From assembly GCA_038380795.1 (NCBI GenBank), contig CM076266.1, positions 37,027,425-37,091,424 of the forward strand: DNA of 64,000 nucleotides. The letters are read 5' to 3'. The DNA is from Pyrocephalus nanus (taxonomy: Eukaryota > Chordata > Aves > Passeriformes > Tyrannidae). Made by a program: the position numbers and the translations under genes. The notes beneath the pieces are model-generated. The model had not been told where the DNA came from and did no database searches. It saw only the letters and a program-made list of their open reading frames with translations. Below are positions 56,080-64,000 of this stretch, one piece after another. Positions within the stretch are counted from its first letter, which is position 1, and every line of letters begins with the position of its first letter.

Positions 56080-56085
56080 GCTTAC
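56080..56085 (-). other. Strong alternative 5' splice site upstream of CHN2 ATG
   Basis: The minus strand reads CAAG|GTAAGC with the intron side starting at 56085, close to the ideal donor. It lies 260 nt above the CHN2 start codon. I see no acceptor between it and the ATG, so use of this donor would skip the first coding exon. It could define an alternative non-coding first exon. Confidence 0.35.
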
Positions 56086-56136
56086 CTTGTGACGGGGATG
56101 GGAGAGCCGCCCTGCCAGCGCCTTCCCTCGCCTCCT

Positions 56137-56165
56137 CCCTTCCCTTCCCGTCCCTTCCCTTCCCC
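56137..56165 (-). promoter_or_regulatory. Six-tract G-quadruplex motif
   Basis: On the CHN2 sense strand six G-runs (one of four, five of three) follow one another with two-base gaps (AA, AA, AC, AA, AA), a regular 5-nt period. This meets the usual G3+ N1-7 quadruplex rule with spare tracts. It lies about 310 nt above the start codon, so it would act in the promoter or the 5' UTR depending on the start site. It is also a homopurine tract. Confidence 0.6.
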
Positions 56166-56699
56166 GCCTCCTCGCGGGCAGCGCTGACAGCCCGCCGGGG
56201 GAACCCGCCGCAGCTCCCCTCACGCACACAAAGGAAGCGGCGGCGCTGCCGGCCGGGCTGCTCGCCCCGGCTGTGCGGGCAGGGTGGGTCCTGGCCGGGC
56301 GAGCCCCGGCGGCGCGGCAGCCCCGCCGAGCGGCGACCAAGCCTCTCCCCGGCCGCCGCCGCCTGGCACGGGGCTGGCGGCGAGCGCGGCTCCTGCCATG
56401 TGCCGGCCGCCGTCCCGGCAGGGCGGCAGCGCCTGTTGAGCGCCTCGGCCCGGCGGTCCCTCGGCCGTGCCGCAGTGTGGGCTCCGCGCCCCCCGCTCTG
56501 CCGGCGCTCGCCCCCACCGCCCTTTGTCCGCCTCCTTTCCCCCCGGGCTGCCCTCCGTTCCCGTGGTTCTCCTCCTCCCGCCTGGCACGCTCCCACTCTC
56601 ACTTTTTTCCTTTTTATTGTTTGTTTGTTTTGTTTTGCTTTTTTCCCCCCTCCTGGCATCCGTTTTTAAAAAAAAACACAGAAATCAGGCCGACACCAG

Positions 56700-57490
56700 C
56701 ACCAGATTTTCCCTGCCAGGTGCATGGCGGGTGCTGCGGGGTCCCGTCCCGGCCACAATTAAAATCTGTCCCCCCACCTCCTCTCGGAGCACTCCCGGTC
56801 CCAGCGGCTCTGGGGGCGCACGGGGGGCGGCTGCCACGCATCCATGATGCGTCTGTGGCCAGCCAGCCTGGGCCGCTGCCCTGTGTCTTAGTGTGCAAGG
56901 GGGAAAGAGGAAGAGCCAAGAAAGCATCGCTTGGAGGCTTCCTCCTGCCCTTCACGTTCCCTTTGCAGGGCTTTATCGCTAGACAAAGCTTCCATCTCAA
57001 TTTATAAAACGAGGCTGGGAAGACGACAGGAAGGTGAGCACTCGAGTGGCATGGCACAGTCTCGCTGGCACGGAATCTGTAAGAAACTTACAACCTGTTT
57101 GCCATGACTCTGATTTATGAAAGCCTTTCATGTTTCGTAACAGGGAGTCTGCAAGACAAAGTTACTTCGGGAGTGAGGAAGCACATTAAAGTCCCTTTGG
57201 CAATCTAAGCCTTACCCACCCCGCCACACCGCGTCTCAGACGAGCGTGCAAACCGCCTGCCCACTCTGTAACCCGCGCCCAGCCGCTTCCCGTTTCTCCC
57301 GCAGCCAAAAGCTAGTCCAAGCTCCCTAAACCCTGCAGTCGATTCCCATTTTTATCTCTGGAAAACAGGTCCCGGGACCCCCTCTAGCGGCGGAGACACC
57401 AGCGGCAGCGATCGGCAGCGGGGCGCCCGGTCCCGCATCCCCCGCGGGGTTCCTGAAGGGAGCGGTGGGAACGCGGCTGAAACCAGCTTG
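56700..57490. promoter_or_regulatory. CpG-rich shoulder upstream of the main island
   Basis: After a T- and A-rich break (about 56600-56690) the sequence is again GC-rich with scattered CpGs until about 57490. It includes a plus-strand exon-like unit at 56969-57033. It lies upstream of CHN2 and may belong to the same promoter domain or to a divergent transcript. Confidence 0.6.
56969..57033 (+). other. Candidate 65-nt exon of a divergent transcript
   Basis: On the plus strand, a pyrimidine-rich tract ending in CTTTGCAG (56961-56968) is followed by 65 nt and then AAG|GTGAGC (donor at 57034). Both sites match splice consensus well. One of the three frames is open across the unit, but no known peptide is recognised. 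It points away from CHN2, the direction CPVL takes in mammals. It may be a 5' UTR exon of such a gene or of a non-coding RNA, or chance. Confidence 0.3.
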
Positions 57491-59047
57491 CTTTTCCAGG
57501 TTTTATTTTGTAATGACGGCTTGCTCCGTGTGAGAAGGAATGAGCTTTAAACCAACTCCTATTAATCTGTAAATTGCCACGTACAGACATAAAAACAGCA
57601 CAGGTGTGTCACTGCTTTTTGGTCTTTGGCCAAATATTTCATGTCATGCATTTTGAAGACTGAATGTTGAGGACTGCATGAGAAAGGCAGATAGGTCATA
57701 AAAACAAGCTGATACTTGGGCTGTAGGAAAATATTGTCATAATAAGGTAAAAGTCAAGATTGTTCTGGTAAGTTGCTCACTCCCAGTGTTCATGATGTTT
57801 TGAACAGATGAATAGGATTCGCTTGTCTCCTACGTTGTCGTTTTTGCTGCTCCTCCTGCTATATCTTTCCTTCTAGTATTTGCCTCCTTGTAGTCTGTTA
57901 CGTCTTCATTTCCCCCTCCATAGTGAAGCTCTGTCTAGCCCTCCAACATCTGTCAGAAATGTGTCCCATATAACTGGTGAAATATGGTGGTGTTAACAAC
58001 ACTGGCAGAATCTGCAGGGGAAGGGGCAAATAACCTAAAAGAGAGAGAAAACTTCCTCACTCTGCTGAGACTTTGCAGACAAAAAGAACTTTCATAATTA
58101 ATTTTAAATTTTCTTTCCAGCCATAAATCTGGATAAATCAAGAGAGGAATTTCTTCAAAGAGTGACTAATCCAAGTATTCCAATAATTGCAAATGGAGTA
58201 TTTTCTGTCCAAAGCCAGTGAGCCTGTACATGTCTGGTGAAGAATGTCTGTACCTCTGAAGGACAGGCAACTGTTGATAATCTTAGTGGTAACTGAAGGT
58301 ACAAGGTTGTGTAACCTCAATTTCTACAACATTGAAAGGTAAATTAATAAATTTAAGTGAAATGTACTGTAGATTAAAAGAAACTTTCACATTTCCAGAC
58401 AGGATGGTCTTTTTCTTTTTAGGAGCAAAGAACATAAAACCCATGAAATTAGAGGATAAATTACTAGATCAAAGGGGAAGCAAATTTAAAGAACACAAAA
58501 GTAGCCTTGTTATGTGTAAAAAGTGCAAAGTGAAGACATTCCAATATAATCTCAGTTCTATTTTGCAGAAATTGTGAACAGATTCTGTCCTAGTCTAATT
58601 TGTGCAGAGCCCAGATTTATCCATTATGAGTGGTACAAATACTCAGATATCAAGAATAAACTTTAACTGTAAAATAGATACTGTGATGTAAACTGTTCCT
58701 GGGATTTCCACAAGTGTACACTTCATATAAATCTGATAAAAACCTTCCACTTTACCGTCCCTATAGAAATAAATGTAGCCTGCTTCCATGATATCTACAC
58801 TTTGATAAGTCCCAGATACCAAAAAGTTTTGAGGAACTCAGAAAAATGACATTTTCCTATGTATGACCTTAGAACACTGCATTTGACATTAACAGTGACT
58901 TGCAAAGGAAAAACACGGTACTGTTTGCTTTGCATTACTCATGAGAAAGATCTGAAATTTGTTGGGTTTTTATTCCTGGGGAAGATTCCTTGTAGATTTC
59001 CTTGCTTCTGTATTGGTTCTATGCAGTTTTTACTGACAAGAAATTCA

Positions 59048-59095
59048 ATGTTTGGTTTTTTGGGGCTGTTTGTTTGTTTGGGTTTGTTTGGTTTA
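59048..59095. repeat. G/T-rich low-complexity tract
   Basis: Irregular TTTG and TTTGG units. It is low-complexity sequence upstream of CHN2. Confidence 0.8.
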
Positions 59096-60644
59096 GTTAA
59101 GAGATTAAGGAGTTTCTCAAAGGACAAAGATTTAACAAACCAGTCCTCAGTCTACACCTAAATTCCAAAGAAGTGACTGCCTGCCTAATGCTGAAGCCCA
59201 GCAACATGATATTTGAAATAATTTAACTCCCTGTGGAAGAGGCCAGTGTATTAAAAAAAACTAATAGATATGGGAAGCTCCTAGTAATAGCTGAAAGATT
59301 AAAGGAACCCAAAAAACATTGCTGCTTGTTTCTAAGGAAACCCCAGAAAATACATTAAAGGTTAATTCTGTACCCTAATTATCCACTCACATACTTCTGC
59401 ATGGTAGAATTCCTGTTCAAGCTAGAATTGACACACATTTTATTCTCCAATAACCAAAGATTAGTAAATACCATGGAATTACAGCAAACAATAAATGTTG
59501 CAGCACAAGAACTATTGAACCCAACACAAAAATAAGTAAAATTACATTTGGAAGTAACTTTCTTTCACAGTGTACTTCTGAACCTGCTGACATATGGGTG
59601 CATGCACAATTTCATTGTCACACAAATTCTGATGGAACAATGTGTTTTGGTGAAATTGTAAGTCTAAGCAAGATGAGGACCTGCATTTGGAGAGCCATCA
59701 GTGCAAAACATAGTGACTTTGACAGCTGAGGACATGACTGTGCTGCTTTTGTGTTATGGAGTGGCCTCTGGCACGGCCTTGGTTCCCCAGACAACTGGTA
59801 TGTACTGGTTTGTGTCCTTATTTCAAAACAAAGCCTCTATATATTAGGTAGGCCACCTGCCTGCTGCTTGGTCATTAGTATAATAGTTAACTTTTAATAA
59901 CTTTGTGAAGGCAAATCCCAGTTGAGAAATAGTTTTTAATGTTCCCATGTGATAAAAGCAAGCAGAAAGTCAGCCTTCCCCTGGACAGCAGGATGAAAAC
60001 CTAGAAATAACAAATAAAGGAAAGCAGGCAGAACGGTGCTGCTTTTCTTCAAGAAGCCAGATTTTCCCCTATTGACCAAATGGCTTATTGCATAGCTAAG
60101 TATCAATGAATTTAAAATCCTGGTTTCCTCTCATTCAACTTCAGACACAGTAGGCACTTTTACAGGGAAGGCCAAGGCCTCTGCTTAAAACTTCTTTCAT
60201 TTTATTGACTTGGCAGAATGCTTCCTGCTGCAGAAAAAGAGATCTAAAATACAAGTATAGATATAAAATAGAAGGTCACTAGATGGGGCCTGCAGCAACA
60301 TGAATCTCTCTATAATCCTGGTTCACTCCAGCTGAAAAAAATTAATCTGAAGCAGACAATTTATATGGCTTTCTTTCAGCTGTTGAAATCTCCATTATAC
60401 AGGAGCCATTTCATAAGAACCCTCCTAAAAGAATCTGGCCTGAAACCAGCACATCTTGAGTCTCTTCAGCCTTAAGCCCTCTCCATCCAATACACTTTGT
60501 GTTGATTTCCAGCAGCCAAGCCTCTGTAGGTGGCTGCAGTACAGTCCTTAAGGCCCTTCTGGTTTTACAGCATCTCAGATTATGTTTATGGAATCTGGCA
60601 TAATCCGCTATATCTGACTGCTGGGTTATTGCAGAAGAGGAGTA

Positions 60645-60705
60645 GTGGCTTACTGTGTGCCATAAACCTTTGCCTGTCAGGGAGAACAGGAGTTTGAATC
60701 CTAGT
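60645..60705 (+). repeat. tRNA-derived SINE remnant candidate
   Basis: AGTTTGAATCC at 60691-60701 equals a B box (GGTTCGAATCC) after a CpG-to-TpG change and one other substitution. Upstream 'agtagtggcttactgtg' resembles an A-box region, and 'tttgcctgtcagggag' lies between them, recalling MIR. It is short and diverged, and lies upstream of CHN2. Confidence 0.35.
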
Positions 60706-63700
60706 TAATGAATTTATTTCAGGATGAAAACTGGCAGTTGTTATTTCAGTGTGAGTGTAGATAGCTTGGCAAAAATGTTGGGATTTAATTAATTATGTAA
60801 ATGAGAGGAAGGTAAAGATGTTTGGCCCACTGCTCTGATTATGTAATAGGTATAGAAATATAAATGGCATGTGCAAGACAGCAAAGTATGACACAAAGAT
60901 TTACTGTGCAAAAACCTAAAATGCTAATCCTTCCTTTGATGTTTATGTTCCTGAGCTGGAAAGGGAGGAAATGCATTTATCATTCTTTGATGTTGTGAAT
61001 GGGAACGGCCTTTATAAGCAATATATAATACATATTTATACACTCTCCACAGTACTTGGAAACTTTACTCAATATAAGCAGAAGCTATAATAAGAAAAAT
61101 AAACCAAAATATCAATAAAAAGCAGATGCACACTGTATTTGGATATGAATAAATTATGTGAGTCATAATGGTTGTAACAGCAGGTGGTGGTGTAGTTCAA
61201 GACTCTCTGTGATTTCTCACTTTTTTCCTCATACTCCAAAGAGGAAGGTTTGAGACCCTTAATGCCTGGTGCAATTTTTAGCTCTGCACCTTCAATTGGT
61301 GAACAAACTAGAGGCATCTATTGAATTTTATTGGCTCTTTAAAAAACATACAGCAAATAGGTTGGTCATCACTTGAGAGTGCTAAAACCTGCTGCTATGA
61401 CTAATTTATGAACATCCATCCTATTTGTCTTTTCCTCTTTCTTCCTGTCTCATACATTCTATTTTAATTAAATCTCAGACTGAGAGTTCACTGGGGCAGA
61501 GAATTTCCTAGTTATGTTGTTTTCAATGTTTTTTATACAGTGGAGCTCTAATCTGTAATTAGAACCTGATAAAGATTTTGAAATTACCAGTCAACTGCCA
61601 TTAGACCTGATTATAAAAAAATAAATTGTACAGAAACATCTCTGGTGAAATTTAACTTCTGTGTGCTTTTCCTTTCTTAATAATAATCAGCAAATTTCAA
61701 ATCTTTTGCCTTCGAGAACAAAATTTAAAAGTCCAAACTATTTGCAGTATAGTTCTCCTTTATATCATGATCAAGCTCTTACTTTGGAACATGTCAGCAT
61801 TTCATTTGAATTTTTCCAGAAATTGAACACATGACTATTAAATATTTAAGCGTATATTTAATTATTTTTACTGAGCCATAAACACTCATAATTTTTGACA
61901 TTGAAACCTTTGGTTGGTCCACGCAACAAGTATCAAACAAGATCTACACATCTAGGAAAAGTGGAGGTTTCTCTGTGTTTCTGTACTGCCTTTCTCTAAA
62001 CAGAACAGATCCCATTTTAGTGTGAAGGTCATGTTTGTATAAAAGCCACTCTCAACCTTTTTTCTATAATTATTGGAAACAATTTGATGTAGATGAAGAG
62101 GTGAAAAAAACAAGGACAGAAATAATTTTGTAGAATTTAACAACAATAATCACTATCCCAAGTATTCTAATTCTTATGTTACTGTATATTAACAAACCCA
62201 ATATGAAATATAGGCCTACCAGGCCTAAACTGATCTTTTCTTATAGAATTGTTTCAAGTAGGTCGTACTTAAAAAAGAAGCTCCATAATGTACAATGCAT
62301 AGCTTTTATTAACCTTTGGCCTTTTATCTAGACTGACACTTAGATAAATTCTTTTCCTCATAGTTCAACATCTTTCTTGAACCTACAGTAAAGTCATCCT
62401 GTTGGATTCAAGCTTCCCAATTTCCGTGACAAAGCAGTGACATCAAAGCCTCAGCTTTACTCTTTCATTAAAAAGGAAGAAAGAGTGGGGCTCAGAGCAG
62501 AACTGCTGTAACTCTCGTGTCATTTTTTTCCCTTGTATGTGAATCATATGCCAACCTACAAAGATTTAGTTAATGAATTTATTTGCTATTCCAGCATTCT
62601 CGCTGTTTCTTGGTACTGACATCTTGGCTGATGGATTTGAGAACTGTTCAATGCAAAAATGTATTCATATACTCAAAATTCACAAATAGGGGTGGAGCTG
62701 CATGATTTGGTATCCAAGTTGTGTTGTTATGAGCCTTTAGAAATTAAACCGGCAGTTGTCCAAAATAAGTTTTATTTTGGCTACAGAACTGAAAATTGTG
62801 TTCATTAGACTCTTGCAAAAACAAAGCTTTGCTCATTTATTTGTCAAAAGTAAATTAGTCAAAATATCTATTTAGCAGCGTTTTACTTCAGATGTTCATG
62901 AATTATTTATCTCAATATTTTCCCTGTTTGACTGTGATACTAGATTCTCTTAATTAGCTACAAATATCTTAAATTATAGAAGGGCAGCTACTAGAGGAGA
63001 ATTCCCATATTAATATGGGGTTTATTTATAAATGTTTACTGCCCCTTTATAATATACTGTCTAAGTGTAATTCTGTAAACACTGCAATTTACTAATATCG
63101 GCTGGGGAAGCCTCAAGCTTGGCTGTTTTATTCTCAGATATGTTAAGCCCTGTATTACATATGTAAACAGAAATCTTACAGGCTATAATGTTTTTGCAAT
63201 GGAGTTCTTTTTTCTTCATTTATTGACTTGGAGGTCAAATGTAGAGATTTTGGATGTTTCATTGGACCAACATACCATTCATCTATATAACGCAATTTCC
63301 TAAAGGCCTACTGACATTAAGCATCCAAGATTCCAGATGAATGCATTGCTCTTCTCCTCTCTACGGTTTTTGCCCAAGAGAGAAAATCAATATATGGCTC
63401 CATGTTTCTACCTGAATGTTTGGACTGAAACCTTGCTTCCACTGAACACAGTAATAGTTTTTCTCACTGACTTCAAAGAGGCCAGTGTTTCACCCTTCAT
63501 TTCCCTGCTGGTTACTGCTTTTCCCTTTAAGCTACCACATATCATAAAAAGTGATGTGCTTTGGAAACTATAATGTGCCACAGTAAAAGTTGTAATGCCA
63601 CAAGGCAGTGTCAATATATATTTTTATGCAGTAGTGGGAGGAGGAAATAAACCAGGAGAGACATATGGTCCTACTCAAAAACTCGAGGTTTTCGTGGCAT

Positions 63701-64000
63701 TTAAAAATGAAAATGCATCCTTTCAAGCAAAAAAACTCCACATACACCTGCCTAGTACCATACCACTAACGGCAGCCACAAGGTAAACAGAGGTTTACCA
63801 AAATATCTGTTCTTACCATTTCTCAGTCTCAAAGAAGGTTAGAAATAGGATTTTGAGCTCTAAGAGGTTTGTGAGAAAGGAGCAAGTATCAAACAAGTTC
63901 TGCAGATCCTAGGTATTGACCCATAATCCTGGGGAAACCCAGATTTTAATAAGGTTTTTCAGTAAGATTTTAGTAAGCCATCACGTCATGGATTACCTTG

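Larger units (their letters stand above)
55826..56500 (-). promoter_or_regulatory. CHN2: Putative CHN2 5' UTR and core promoter (TATA-less, CpG type)
   Basis: This is the GC-rich stretch immediately upstream of the CHN2 start codon. I see no TATA box or CCAAT box in the expected orientation, which fits a dispersed CpG-island promoter. The transcription start cannot be placed from sequence. The stretch holds a short upstream ORF (55845-55904), a second donor-like site at 56085 and a purine-rich G-tract array (56137-56165). The main frame has no in-frame stop upstream for hundreds of codons; I take this to be a result of high GC rather than N-terminal coding, because the recognised protein starts at 55825. 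Confidence 0.6.
54960..56600. promoter_or_regulatory. CpG island core
   Basis: Base composition changes abruptly near 54960 from AT-rich intron to dense GC with many CpGs, and back near 56600, where a T-rich tract begins. The island covers the CHN2 first coding exon, its upstream region and the first 0.8 kb of intron 1. GC-box-like runs occur at 55626-55636 and 55683-55694. Unmethylated islands of this kind usually mark promoters, and often divergent ones. Long open frames here on both strands, up to 542 codons, reflect the scarcity of stop codons at high GC. Confidence 0.9.
57491..64000. other. Region upstream of CHN2, no gene seen
   Basis: AT-rich sequence upstream of the promoter. No coding exon is recognisable, including none of the serine carboxypeptidase-like CPVL expected nearby from mammalian gene order. 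It may be intergenic or an intron of a divergent gene. Confidence 0.6.

Noticed and set aside
55031..56659. 542-codon minus-strand open frame
   Set aside because: It is produced by low stop frequency in the CpG island. It runs through the CHN2 donor into the intron, and only the 49 nt at 55777-55825 match a known protein.
56273..57007. 244-codon plus-strand open frame and overlapping frames in the CpG island
   Set aside because: Ala/Pro/Arg-rich translation of GC-rich DNA with no domain and no start context worth noting. Overlapping frames on both strands show composition bias.
1..64000. CRISPR arrays, bacterial operons, phage or plasmid features
   Set aside because: The repeats, CpG island and spliced gene show animal nuclear DNA; no regularly spaced repeat arrays are present.

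Overview
This window is bird nuclear DNA. The evidence is the set of repeats: several CR1 LINE copies, including the terminal (ATTCTATG)n tail typical of avian CR1, and two avian-type endogenous retrovirus LTRs. The background is AT-rich, non-coding, intron-like sequence interrupted by one strong CpG island. The species cannot be fixed from the sequence. There are no bacterial-style operons, and no open reading frame in the window other than one exon looks like a real host protein.

The one gene I can name is CHN2 (beta-chimaerin), on the minus strand. Its first coding exon is 55777-55825. It encodes MAASSNSSLSGSSVSS plus the first base of a split codon, and ends at a consensus GTAAGT donor. 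The exon lies inside a CpG island (about 54960-56600, with a weaker shoulder to about 57490) that should hold the promoter and 5' UTR. Everything from 55776 down to 1 is then first-intron sequence, with exon 2 beyond the left edge. The right-hand 6.5 kb (about 57490-64000) lies upstream of the gene. In mammals CPVL sits head-to-head with CHN2 here, but I see no CPVL coding exon.

Repeats, left to right: an ERV LTR fragment (about 3525-3795, +); an old 1.5 kb CR1 (about 6820-8320, +); a short CR1 3' end facing it (8371-8428, -); a younger CR1 with an open reverse-transcriptase C-terminal frame (14098-14805, -); a probable solo LTR (about 23773-24649, +); a CR1 fragment (32530-32870, -); a 1 kb CR1 (about 35865-36893, +). 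Three decayed tRNA-derived SINE candidates lie at about 43147-43235, 54182-54230 and 60645-60705. Small simple repeats lie at 22573, 32420, 46223, 52963 and 59048.

The points most worth checking are around the CHN2 start: a 19-codon upstream ORF in strong context ending 19 nt before the main ATG; a six-tract G-quadruplex motif; a second strong donor at 56085; and a 65-nt plus-strand exon-like unit (56969-57033) suggesting a divergent transcript. I found no clearly new biological system. Most of the window is ordinary intron.
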